DNA from: Nannochloropsis salina CCMP1776
Taxonomy: Eukaryota; Sar; Eustigmatophyceae; Eustigmatales; Monodopsidaceae
Direction of reading: 5' to 3'
DNA length: 64,000 nucleotides
Assembly (NCBI GenBank): GCA_004565275.1
Contig: SDOX01000002.1
Location: forward strand, 442,884 to 506,883
How positions within the stretch are numbered: the stretch's first letter is position 1; each line of letters begins with the position of its first letter. A program made the position numbers and the translations under genes. The notes beneath the pieces are model-generated. The model ran no database searches, had not been told where the DNA came from, and saw only the letters and a list, made by a program, of their open reading frames with translations. Of the stretch, positions 20,254 through 32,200 are shown piece by piece.

Positions 20254-21187
20254 TACTTCCGTCGTTGTAGGTGGATGAGAATCGCAAGGAAGACGGGCTT
20301 AAGTCTGTTTTGAGGGGTTAATGCGGAAAGAATAGATGATGATCGTTGGCGCTCCTCAGCGGCCATTTCGACGCGGAAGCAAGCCTCTCATCTCAACGTC
20401 TCTATCATGAGAGGTAAAGTTGACAGAATGGCAATTCATACGTAGCTAAATAGTGTGAAGAATACTAACAGGCTCTGCTGTGTCGGAGGCTCGCTTCGCG
20501 CCATTCTTCCTTTTCATTCCGTCGCTTGAAAATTCAAAAAACCGTTGTTCGGTGCCAGCTGGTAGCCCGATAACTCCTTGCACCAATCCACATCCCTTGT
20601 CGACATTCTTTCGGATTGACACAGGTGAGAGGCCGTTCCAAGTACTCTCTCTAACATCATCATGACTATTTAACGAAACGTGAAGCAGGTGTGGCGCATG
20701 ACTGATCACATTTACACATCTGTGCGCGTGTACAATGACATCCCTCCCTCAAGTCCTCCGCCGTACGGCCCTCTATCAGAAAATCTCTCATCTGTCTTGG
20801 CATTTTCTCGGAAGCTCATACCCCTTACAATCAGTATTTTAACGTTATTGAGCAATGTGCTCATTCCTCAACACACTGCAATCACACTTATTGGCGCGTC
20901 ATTATGCTATGAAAGGGGAAGAAAATAGGCAACATTAAATTTCGACTATAGCACATTCGTCGCCCCCTCGTGTTCTTCTGGCATCTACGCAAAAAGAAAG
21001 TACTAAATTCATGATAACGTTGTGGTCTCCATACATCAAATAGAGGGGACGTGTATTTGCTTCTTCGAAAAAGTCCTCTGCTTAAGCGGTGGCGGCGTGT
21101 CCGCTTGTGGCAGCACCCTGCCTCAAGCACTTTATCTCCCCAGTTCGAAAACCCGGACGCGAGTATAAAGTGCTTTAAAGCATTGAG
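20254..21187. promoter_or_regulatory. Divergent promoter region of PSF1 and PH-MAPK
   Basis: Nearly 1 kb between the two divergent starts. A minus-strand frame at 20446-20709 lacks an ATG at its head and is unlike known proteins. No other coding signal seen. Confidence 0.4.
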
Positions 21188-23183
21188 ATGGCGCTCATCG
21201 AGGGATTTTTGCTCAAGAAATCTTACATCTCTTACCGTCCGCGGTACTTCGAGCTTGATGGATCCAACCTGCTCTACAAGACCTCGAAAGAAGACGCCAA
21301 GGAGCGGAGCCTTATGGCTCTCACAGGAGACAGCCAACTAATCGAGTTCAGAGCAAAGCGAGGTAAGATAGGCAAGAAGGTGTCGATGATTTTGAATGAA
21401 ATTTTGAGACCAATACACTACGATATTTCTTCATGAGATCATTGTACAGCTCTGCATGGATTCTCAGTGTAATTCTTCCAATAATAGGGGTCTTTACAGT
21501 CTAAAACACTTATAGATCCACTTTTTTATACCCACTTGCCAACCTACGATTTTCAAAATCTTCAATGGCGACAGCATTTCAACTTACAACGGGGACCAAG
21601 ACCTGGTTTATAAAAATTGCTGATGACGATAAGGATGAAATCCTTTTTAATTGGGTCTCAGCAATCCAAGGAGCCATCACCCACCTCAAACAGGGAACTC
21701 TATCACCCCCCATTGCGCGTTCCCTCGAGCTTAGGCACCACTCCATCGCTGGCCGTGACTTCGTCATGGATTCCCGGTACACCGAGCTTAAGTACGTGCT
21801 AATTGGTGGATGTTCGATCGGTGCCAGCCGAAGCAGCAGACTCCCCAACGCGGACGCGATGTCTGAGTCAATGCAACTTGCGTGTTAGTCGAACACCTAA
21901 ACATAATTAATCCTATACCTTTAGGCTGAAATTTTCTTTTCTTATCCTCTCACCACTCTCTCCTTCCCGCAGGCAACTGGGCAGCGGCGCCTATGGCATG
22001 GTAGTCTCCGCGTTAGATACTCAGATTGGCAAAAGAATTGCAATTAAGAAATGTGCAAACCTATTTGTCGACCCAGTCGATGCCCGAAAAATCGGCCGTG
22101 AGGTCCGTATCATGTCTCAGCTCGCCCATCCGAACATCATCAAGATCGTCGACGTCCTGCCCCCAGCGACCGCGGACTTTGATGACGTTTACATGGTAGG
22201 GGAGCTCATGGACGTGGACCTACACCGTGCCATCTACTATGGTAGACCCCTATCTCCGGAGCACGTCCAGTTTTTCCTGTATCAGATCCTGTGCGGGATT
22301 AAATATATCCACTCGGTGGGTATTGTTCACAGGGATCTGAAGGTAAGTGCGCGTAGAAGGGCGACATGTATCTATGGCGAGTTTTGTGTATGTGGGCTTA
22401 GCAATCGATATTAGAGCACACTCATCTGATTCTCGGGATTTCTCTTCTATTTACAACACAAATGTCGCCTTTTCGGGCAAACAGCCCTCGAACATCCTGG
22501 TCAACTCTAATTGTGATTTGAAAATCACCGACTTCGGACTCGCCCGGCGCATAACAGACCAGACGCGCGACTTGACGGAATATGTCGTCACCCGCTGGTA
22601 TCGGGCTCCCGAGGTCATGCTTTCCTCCTGCCAATATAACAAGAGCGTGGACGTCTGGTCCGCGGGCTGTATTTTCGCTGAGATGCTTCAGCGAAAACCC
22701 CTTTTCCCGGGAGACAACTATCGCCACGTCCTCCGTCTTATCACGAAGGTGACTGGCTCTGCCACCGAAGCAGATTTGTGGTTTGTTAGCAACGCCAATG
22801 CCAAAGCTTACATGCTTCAGCGGCTTCCTACGTATCAACGCATGGATCTCCGCGCTTTATTGCCAAATGCGTCGGCCGACGCCTGTACTCTGTTATCCAG
22901 AATGTTGGAATTTAATTTTGCCAATCGGATAAGTGTAGACGAGGCGCTGGCTCACCCGTACTTTGCTGACATCCGGGATCCAACTTGGGAGATGGAGGCA
23001 GGGCCGGACGCTCTGGAATGGGGGGATATTGATACGGTAGAGCCGACACGTCTGGCGATGCAACGAATTATTATGGAAGATGGAGCTCGATTGAATTCTG
23101 CGAACCTGGGTATTTTGGAAGAGATTCAACGGAAATGTCATGGATTGAGTGGCGGGGCAACAACCGGGATGCGTGCTGCATGA
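21188..23183 (+). CDS. MAP kinase with N-terminal pleckstrin homology domain
   Basis: Four exons, 21188-21362, 21575-21791, 21973-22342 and 22485-23183, join in phase to 486 residues. Residues 1 to about 105 form a PH domain: EGFLLKKS, PRYFELDG, a FQLTTGTKTWFI strand and the closing helix with its conserved Trp (FNWVSAIQGAI). The kinase begins near 127 with LGSGAYGMV, then AIKK, HRDLKPSN, DFGLA and the MAPK activation segment TEY (285-287) followed by VVTRWYRAPE, and SVDVWSAGCIFAEM. TEY places it with ERK-type MAPKs, activated by a dual-specificity MAPK kinase. The PH domain suggests recruitment to phosphoinositide membranes, which classic ERKs lack. All catalytic residues are present. Kinase call is firm; membrane targeting is inference. 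Confidence 0.92.
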
Positions 23184-24027
23184 TTTTAATGGCCTGGAAA
23201 TAGGTGGGAAACCGTTCATTAAGGCGAATGAAATTGAGTACCCGCAGCCGTGATGATTGTGAAAGTGTTCTTTTCGCTTCCAGAAAAGACGTATTACAAA
23301 GGGAGAGAAGGCTTTGTGCTGTGTATGTGCATACTTGAATGGAAAGGGGATCCTAATCCAAATTCCATAATCAGGCCTTTGCCCCAAAAAAACTCTGAGT
23401 GATCACAGGATATGTAGATAAAATGAAAAAAAGGAAGACCATTCGAAGGACGACAGCCGGTCGGCTTCTTGTAAATGTACTGAGCCACGTACTCACGTAC
23501 TCGTGATGTCCAAACAGCATGAATGGACCTACATCTAAATGTCTCATGAATAGCAGCTGGCAAAAGAGGTCCGTGTTCTTACTTTACGTCAAGTCCAAGC
23601 CATCAAACCAAGTAACTTTTCATACCTGCTGCGCTGCTCCTGAGGACAAAACATGCAGCTGTCCCTGGAAAAAGCATTTTTGGGTACAAGTGTGCTGTCG
23701 TGGATTCCTTTTTTGGGTTGTCTCCGGGCCTGTGTCCAGGCATCTCCGCCAGTCCAAGCGTCCTTCGAGGTTGAGAGTGCTTACAGCTTCAAATTTCCGT
23801 TACGCATGATATGGTCTCGCCACCGGGCAAGCGTGGCGTATGCATAGGTGCATGTTTGAGTGATCCCGCAATGCCATTCTTTAGATATGTTCACACTTAT
23901 CTCAATTCCTGTTTCTCAACCCGTTCGTTTGTTCGGTATTCTCATACTTGGGCACCATATTAGACCAGTTCCCCAGTTTGAACGCTGCGAGTCTCTTCCT
24001 GGCTAGTGACAGACCAAACAGACAATC
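23184..24027. other. Intergenic
   Basis: Between PH-MAPK and the Thr/Pro-rich membrane protein, both plus strand. Frames such as 23519-23809 are open by chance and Cys/Trp-rich without a recognisable pattern. Promoter of the next gene expected at the right side. Confidence 0.4.
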
Positions 24028-25376
24028 ATGACGCGAATAATCAGAGGGCGTGGATGGCAAGTCAAAGATCTTTTACTCCTTATCTGTATGCTGGGAATTT
24101 TTTCTCTCGCGTTGTCGGGTCAAGAGCGCCGTGAGGTAAGTCTGTATGAAGCTGCAAATGCTTTTTTACATGGGCCACCGTTTTTTAGGGTCGGATGGTA
24201 TTTTGATCATCGATTGACTAAAGCTCTGCATGCTGCCATACAATTCTTTTCAGACATTTCTTATGCTCGTCTTGATAGCTTTTCATTGTGTTGGTCTTGA
24301 TCGTATTACTTGTACGAGCTTGGAAAGCATAAGGCTCAACAGCCACTAACTCCCTATCTTTGTACACAACAGCTGCAAGGCAATGGGGAGGACCTGAATG
24401 ATTTCGACGCCCCAGAGCTTCCTTCGTCTGGTAGTGTGACTGATACTGGAGACAATTCTCTGGCCCCGATGCGGGCACCAACCGAGCCCGCGGACTCTGG
24501 GAATGGCTGGAATGTGACCCCGTCCCCTACAGCAGCCGCCTTTGGCCCCACACTGCACCCAACCTTCTCCCCCACGACCTCGCCCACGCCCGCTCCCACA
24601 AATCTACCACCGACCCACGTCAGCATTATCTTCAACCTCACCATCAGGTTCCCAAAGCCTACTCCGTCCGACCTGTCGCCCGCCAACTTCCCTACATATG
24701 CTCCTGCTCAGAACGTTATCAAGGTACTCGAGGGTGATAGCGAGGACTCGAGTCGTAATCCAGGCTACGCATGGACACATGTAAAGAAGCCCATGAATTG
24801 TTCCATCGTTAGATCATCTCCACTCTCTCCTCCCAACAGGACGCCCTGTCCCTCGCGGTTACTGTCATAAAGCGCGCTGACATCAATGAAGTACGATCGA
24901 AGCGCCTTCGAAGATACGAGCTCACGGTACAAGTTCGAGTTACGACTCTCCTAATTACAACCGGTTATGCAGATGGTTTGACGTTCTATAATGCCTTAGT
25001 GCGGCAACTTTCAACGACCAAGAAGGACGGCACCCTCAATCGGTACTTGCAAGCTGCTGCCTTTAGCAATGGGGTACAAGCCTTCGAGCAGGCATACATT
25101 AAATCATACAGGGTTCCCGATAAGTACATGGTCAATGGACAAGCTATGTCTGTGGTAATTGCAGCCGGGGACACGGAGGAAGCCCCCAAACGGGGCCTTC
25201 CTCTTGCTGTGTTGATCCCTTCTGTACTCGTAGGATTACTGCTTCTTTTGGCTATGATCGCCTTTGCCCGACAACAAACTAGACTCTTTCATCAGCAGCA
25301 GGAGCAGTTGGCGGTGATGGACTTAGCAGGATCAGCGAGTGGGGAAGAGGAGGATGAGGGAGAGGGAGAAAGATAA
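24028..25376 (+). CDS. Thr/Pro-rich type I membrane glycoprotein, unknown
   Basis: Three exons, 24028-24135, 24373-24723 and 24840-25376, phase 0, 331 residues. The N terminus has a signal peptide or anchor (hydrophobic 15-30). Residues about 65-150 are rich in Pro, Thr and Ser with repeated TxxPTP and SPT wording, as in mucin-like or cell-wall-associated stalks that carry O-glycans. A compact region of about 100 residues (155-260) follows, then a transmembrane helix (about 274-295) and a short cytosolic tail ending in Glu/Gly. The layout of stalk, globular part and membrane anchor suggests a surface or Golgi protein. The globular part does not match a family I know; a SEA-like fold is possible but unsupported. 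The donor at the end of exon 2 (GTACTC) is weaker than the others. Confidence 0.6.
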
Positions 25377-26077
25377 GAAAAAAGGCTTGTACAATTATAC
25401 ATACGTCTAAACAGCATTTGTTGTCCATATAACGAGAGAAAGAAATGCAAGCACGATACAGTCCTGAGAATGGATGCTCCTTTTGTCCAAAACTGTTCAA
25501 CAAAAACGATGATAGACCGTGGGATAAAGAAGAGTAAATCGACTTTTCCATGTTGATCCTTGAGCTCAGCGTAGTCTCGTGTCCTCTCCCTTTTTTTACC
25601 AGTGGCCATGCACAGGAAGATTTGTACTATGAAATATGCCCGCATGTGTTACTATGAAACAACTTGTCAAATCCAGCCCACATGGTCTATCCTCTCTACC
25701 TTTATTGTGCGCCAAAGTATGGAAAACGTAAACCTGAAGACGGCGGCTTGGCACCAGGAGGTAGTCACCACGCGGCCGCAAACTCATCCCTCCCAAGACA
25801 AAGCATTGCGCTCTGTTCCCCGTTCCGCTTGCGTGGAAGACTGATCACGACGACAAAAAGCATTCTGTGCGGTTGAGCCCCCCCCAAAAGAATAAAACGG
25901 ACGCAAACGTGTCCTCTCTGTCACTCGCTCACCCCTCATCGCCTAAGCACGAGAAATGCGAATGCGCGCTTGGCCGCAGCAGGTACAGCAAGACCGATAA
26001 AAATTCGTTCTCTCGCTTTCACGTTTTTCACTCATTCTTCCTCCCGGCGTACTCCCGTACTTGGTCTTGCGATTGCG
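25377..26077. other. Intergenic
   Basis: 3' flank of the membrane glycoprotein and promoter of the SHMT gene. No coding signal recognised. Confidence 0.4.
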
Positions 26078-28175
26078 ATGGCTCCAGACGGTGAGGCTTT
26101 ATGTTGTTGTGTTGAGTTCCCAGACGTCCGTCTGACGTGATGAGACGCTCTGATGTCAGAGGCGGTATCTTGGGAGATAAGATTAGCTGGCACGCGGAGA
26201 CGGCGCGGCGATTAGTGGATTCTGCGGGCGATGCACTTGGGTATTCAAGTGGTGCATTCTCAGTGGGGGCGTCAGCCGTTTTTGAAGCATTGGACTTTCT
26301 CCAAGCCAACTTGCCCTGTATTGCAGAGGCTTAGGGTGCACCGATGAGATGCTCAGACCCCTTCCGCCATTATGGCAGGGTCGGCCGGCGTGAATTGTGT
26401 CGTGATGACTCATCGTATCTCTTTTCCGACAGGAACAACCTCAGCACACTCGCTTTCCTCGTCCACAACCATGTCTCTTGCTCAAAACAAGTCTTTGAAG
26501 GAGCATGACCCTGTCTTGTACGATCTTATTCAGCAGGTAAAGTAGGAGGGTGGGAATGTGGCGTATGTTTCAGAGCCAAGTGCACAATCAGACCGGCTGC
26601 GCGATAGGAATTGCGTGTGAGTGTCATCACAGTCTTTCTTGTCTCCATGCGAGCCCTCCCTTACTCTCTTCATTTCATGGTAGAAAATAAAAATCACTGT
26701 CACGTTGGCATACTCCATATCAGGAAAAAAATCGTCAGGCTACTTCTTTGGAGCTGATCGCCTCCGAGAACTTCACCTCCGCGGCTGTCATGGAGTGCCT
26801 GGGCTCCGTTCTGACGAACAAGGTGAGCTCGGATGTCCATGTAGAAGGTTCAGTCGGTGTAGCTATAGGAACTCTTGCTTTACAACAGCGCGACCTTCGG
26901 CCGAGGCTCTTCGCCTTGTTGGCAGCGCAAATACAGCTCACCCACAAGCATACTTTCCCCCCCCCTCCAATTCTCTAGTACGCCGAGGGTCTGCCCGGCG
27001 CCCGCTACTACGGTGGCAACGAGGTCGTAGATCAAGTGGAGAACTTGTGCCGCGACCGGGCCCTCCAAGCCTACCGCCTCGACCCCGAGAAGTGGGGGGT
27101 GAACGTCCAGCCATACTCCGGCAGTCCCGCCAACTTCGCGGTCTACACAGCCCTGCTGCGGCCCCACGATCGTATCATGGGGCTGGATTTGCCCTCGGGG
27201 GGACACCTGACGCACGGCTTCTACACCTACAACAAAGCCGAGGGCACGCGCAAGGCCGTGTCCGCTACCAGCATCTACTTCGAGTCCCTCCCTTACCGTG
27301 TGCACCCCGACACGGGCCTCATCGACTACGACCAGATGGAGGTGAACGCGGCGCTCTTCAAGCCGGCCATGATCATCTCCGGGGGCTCGGCCTACCCCCG
27401 CGAGTGGGACTACGCACGGATTCGCGCCATCGCGGACGCGAACGGATCCCTGATGATGGTCGACATGGCCCACATTTCCGGCCTCGTTGCCGCACAGGAG
27501 GCAGCGAACCCCTTCGAGTACGCAGACGTGGTCACGACCACCACCCACAAGTCCCTCCGTGGACCCCGTGCCGGCCTGATTTTCTTCCGCAAGGACGACC
27601 GCAACTTCGAGGGGAGGATCAATCAAGCCGTCTTCCCGGCGCTCCAGGGGGGGCCGCACGAGCACCAGATCGCCGGTGTAGCCACGCAGCTGAAAGAGGT
27701 CATGACTCCCGAGTTCAAGGAGTACGCGATCCAGGTGAAGAAGAACGCCCAGGCTATCGGGAAGGCGCTCATGGCCAAGGGCTACAAGATGGCGACGGGC
27801 GGGACTGTCAACCACCTGGTTCTCTGGGACCTTCGGCCCCAAGGCCTGACGGGAAGCAAGATGGAGAAGCTTTGCGATGTCCTGAACATCACATTGAACA
27901 AAAATGCGGTTGTCGGGGACCGCAGCGCTCTTACACCGGGAGGAGTCCGGATCGGAGCACCAGCCCTGACGAGCCGCGGGTTCAAGGAGGCGGATTTCGA
28001 GCAGGTGGCTGATTTCTTGGACCGAGCCCTGAAAATTGGCTTGAGAGTGCAGGCGGCATCGGGGCCTAAGCTGGTTGACTTTGCCAAGGCCGTGGTCGAC
28101 GACGCCGAGGTGAAGGCCTTAAAGGCGGAGGTGAACGCTTTCGCCAAGGGGTTTCCGATGCCGGGCATCGTCTAA
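26078..28175 (+). CDS. SHMT: Serine hydroxymethyltransferase, cytosolic type
   Basis: Exons 26433-26536, 26724-26822 and 26979-28175 give 453 residues from the ATG at 26471. An acceptor at 26431-26432 and a small first exon at 26078-26090 (ATG, 13 bases, good GTGAGG donor) join in frame and add 17 residues, making 470, the usual family length; I take 26078 as the start but 26471 is also possible. The enzyme moves the one-carbon unit between serine and tetrahydrofolate. Visible signatures are [34 protein letters not shown] and the PLP Lys in [14 protein letters not shown]. Neither start gives a clear transit peptide, so it is likely the cytosolic isoform. Exon 4 is GC-rich, and long open frames on both strands here are shadows. 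Confidence 0.97.
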
Positions 28176-29209
28176 GTGCTCGAACACGCGCGTTTTAATT
28201 TATAGAAAGGCAGGCGTATCGAGAGGTCCTGGCTATGGTGATTGGAATAAGAAAAGATGGGAAAGGGGCCGTCGAGGAACGGATACGTGACAGCATTGCC
28301 ACGATTTTCTCCAAGGATGGTAGGTGTAGTCACCCGGGCAGTCTATGTCCAAGTTGCTGGTACCGAGGAATGGCGGAAATGCGACGATCTACGAAATCCT
28401 GTATCTCCAACGTTTGGGATGGAAGTAATGGGGCATGGCAAGAACGTGTACACCACGTGGGGAAGAGGGAACATTTCTTAGCTATCGATTGTGTCAAACG
28501 GATTCCAATTCTTGAGGTCACTTGCATTGCATACGTAGCATACAGAGCTTCTAAATATAAGATGAAGCAAGCTTTGTCGGATGCGTCCTCGAATTGTTGC
28601 AGATTTTGCCTTTTGTTTGATCTCTCTTAATTGTTTGCGTATTAGAGCCGCGTTGCAAAGAAGGATCAATGGCGCGTGATCTCTCAAAGACACTGCCAAT
28701 CTCGTATTGTACCCACACTCTCTTGCACTGGTCATGTCCAGCCTGCCCTTCATGTTCGTGCTTTATTTTAATATGCGCCTCTCACGGCCCATTTTATTGC
28801 ACGAGGATCTCGCAGCTCTCTCTCTTTTAGTGGTAGTTGCACATTCACACGAGAGTAGATGGGGAACCAAACGACTGATATCGACACCTGACCGTTCCTT
28901 TGTACCTCCCTTCATTCGTGGCGTCACTTTCTTGATCCTTATCTCTACATTTGATAATCCTAGTCCATCCTGTTTCTCACGCAACAAATAACCCTCGTTC
29001 TTGTCTCACTACTTTTGTTGGAAATTGGTATGTGCTTCAGAAGCAGGACTCTTTATACGATGTGGATGCATTGGTTGCAAAAAAAATCATTTCCATTTTT
29101 ATCATATCACCTTCTTGAAAAATACCATCGACTGGCTAAGTCTTCCTTCATGTCGGCATAATTTTTTACACCTGTCTTATTTGCTATTGCTGGGTTGGAC
29201 CAGCGCGAT
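28176..29209. other. Intergenic between convergent genes
   Basis: 3' flanks of SHMT (+) and the polyketide synthase (-). Frame 28235-28630 (+) is open for 131 codons but unlike any known protein; AT-rich toward 29 kb. Confidence 0.35.
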
Positions 29210-32200
29210 TCAGGCCACGTCCCTCCCAGGCGGGTGGTCTTTGCCTGGGCCTTCCTCCGCATCCCTTCCTTCGTCTTCCTCTTCATCTACAAACCATGCT
29301 TGCTCCATGAGCAACACTTCAGGGTGATTTTTGATATAATCCCGCAGGAGCTCAGAAGGAGGGACTTTGGTGTTGAAGTACAAGGCTTTGTCCACAAGGA
29401 ACCGAAGAGAGGATTCTCGACGGACCTGCAGTCGAAGGCGCTCCGAGGCCCGGCCAAGAGCTACTAAGAAATCTGTAAATGATGCTTGCATATCCTGGAC
29501 CTCATTGACCAGGCGCTTGGCGTAGTATTCTTTCACTTGTTCCATGGTTGCTGTGCGACTGATTTTGACATTCTTTAGCTCTTCTACCCACTCCGCCAAT
29601 TTCTCAGTGGAAACAATTTCAGAGAAAGCTGATGCTGAGTATAGGAAGGCTTTCCCGTTAGTTTTACGAGGGGCGCGGCTCATTTGGCGTACGACATATT
29701 TAGCGGCGAAATCCGCAGGCATGATAGGGTAGCAGCTGCTCTCGCACATGTCTTTTGGCATCATGCGACTTTCATACAAAGTCTGCATGACGGAGAAGGC
29801 AACAAAATCACCAGTAAAGCCGCATTTGGTGTTGACTGAAATAAGCGGGATCCGATACGCGAAACAGGCAAGCTTATAGTGCCGTGCGGCGAAGTGGAGG
29901 ATGTCCTCTGCTCGGCGCTTGATCTGCACATAAGGCATGCCCCGCAGAATGGCTCGGTCCGATTCGGTGGCTGCCTCCTCTGCGTCCAGCCATCCAGAAG
30001 ACACGTAGTGCACACTGGCGTTATTTTTACGGGCAAGCGTGATGATGTTCATGAGCCCCGAGATGTTGCATGCCACGGACTCTGTGTCCATGTGCCATTT
30101 ACGGGACCCTCCTGCGTGCATCACTGCGTCAACTTCATGCACCAAGCGTGCATACATGTCCGGCTTTATCCCAAAATTTGTAAGAGCCATATCGCCCGGG
30201 ATGACAACGATATTCGCAGCAAAACTTGGCTTCCATATTTTCAGCAGCCGCATTGTCTTTTCGATACGGGCGACACCACCCTCAGATGTAGAGCCGCGTA
30301 CTATGCAGAAGACTTTCGGTACGCCTGCTTTAATCATGTAACGGAGCAAATGAGAGCCCGTAAGTCCAGTGGCACCGAACAATAGCTTGGCACTGGACGT
30401 TAGAGGACGCAAGTGGAAGGCCTTGTGATTATTGGCGGCGTCACCGTCCTCCTCGAAGAGCGTAGCGAGCATGCTGTTCATCTCCGCCTTGTTATGGAGA
30501 ACCATCATCTCCTCATGGTTGTCATTCTCGTCTGCGGTCTCCCCACCCTTTTTATCGTTGGATCCGCGAGACTGTAGCTTGTAAATGATCTTGGAAACGT
30601 CCTCTAAGGTATTGTCGGGGCTCATCTTGACCGAACTGACCTCGATACCAAAGTGCTTCTTGATGCGTCCTCCCAGCTCCACGAAACCGAAAGAATCCAA
30701 GCCCAATGTCACAAGCTGGGACGTAACCAGTACCTCGGACGCGCCCGTGATCTCCTTGATTTCCTCCGACAAGAAATGGGCAATCTCCTTGGTGGTCATG
30801 AAATCGCCCTTAGCGGCGACGGCACCCAGCGTCAAAGCCTCGCCCAGGTGGTAGGACCAGGGAGACTGGAAGGGGAACATGGTGCGAGTCTTTTCCTTGA
30901 AGAACATGGTGATGATCGGGTTCATGCCGGCCACCAGGCCCATCTCCAGCTCCTGGAGCGCACGGAAGGAGGTGATGTATTCGACACCCATCTTCAGCTG
31001 GAACTTGCGGGCGCTCAGGTTGTTGGCGAGGATGCCCACGTCCGAGAGCGAGGACATGTTGAAGGCGGCGCCGGGAAGACCCTGGCAGCGGCGGGCGCGC
31101 ATCAAGGCGTCCAGGTAGGCGTTGGAGGAGGCATAGGAAGACATGCCAAGGCCACCGATGAGGGACGCGATCGAGGAGACGACCACGAAGTTCTCAATAG
31201 GCAGGTCCAGTGTCCCCTTGTGTAAAAGCAAGGCACCAAGGGCCTTGCAGTTGGCCACCTCATAGAAATTTTCGGGTTTCATCTCCGGGAGCACGATGTC
31301 GACGCTCACGCCGGCCACGTGGAATATGGATTTGACCGGGGGGGAAATCTCGTGGGCACGGTCCGTGAGCTTTTTCATGTCAGCCTCGCTGCCCGTGTCC
31401 ACGGTCATGACCTCCATCTTGACGGAGGCGTCGTCCAAGATGTCCTGGAACAACCCTCGCACTCTCTCCGTGTCCGCGGAGCGGGTGGTGATCAAAAAGC
31501 TGCGGGCCCCGTTGTAGTACGCGTACCGCACCAGCTTGGAGCCGAAGCCACCGGCACCGCCCGTCACCAGGTAAGTAGCATCGGCGTGGAAGATGTTTTG
31601 GGGCTTCTCCACGGTAACAGAGCAGGGGCTGACTTTCCCCGTCTTCTTGTCTTCCAGGTAGTTGGTGAGCACCACCTTGCCCACGTGCTTGCCGGTTTTC
31701 ATGAACTCCAGGGCCTCTTTTATCTCATTCATGGGGAAAGTCACGATCGGCAGCTTGTCGTAGTGCCCCTCCATGAAGTGCATGCCCACCTCCCGGCCGA
31801 TCTCGGCGGTCTGGGCAGGGTCGTCCAGGGCCAAGCGGTCCATGTCAATGGCGAAGAAGGAGATGTTCTTTCGGAAGGCCAGTAGAGGCAAGCCGTTGTT
31901 GTCGAAGATATCCATCTTACCGATTTCCAAAAAGCGACCAGAAGAGCGTAGCGCTTGCACACCGAGGCGCTGGTGCTTGCCCGCCAGAGAGTTGAGGACC
32001 ACGTCCACACCCTGGCCATTTGTGTCCCGCATCAGGTCGTCAAACCATCCCACGTTGCGTGAATTGTAGACAAACTCCACTCCCATGTCCTTGACCAGCT
32101 GTCGCTTCTCGTCCGTGCCGGCCGTGGCGTGGATGACAGCGCCCACGTGCTTCGCAATGGAAATGGCGGCATGACCAATGCCACCGGCAGCGGAGTGGAT

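Noticed and set aside
20446-20709. Minus-strand frame upstream of PSF1
   Set aside because: Starts at GTG, has no recognisable motif, and PSF1 already has a complete N terminus.
26705-28012. 435-codon plus-strand frame and 320-codon minus-strand frame over SHMT
   Set aside because: Both are Arg/Pro/Gly-rich or Val/Gly-rich shadows of the SHMT exon.
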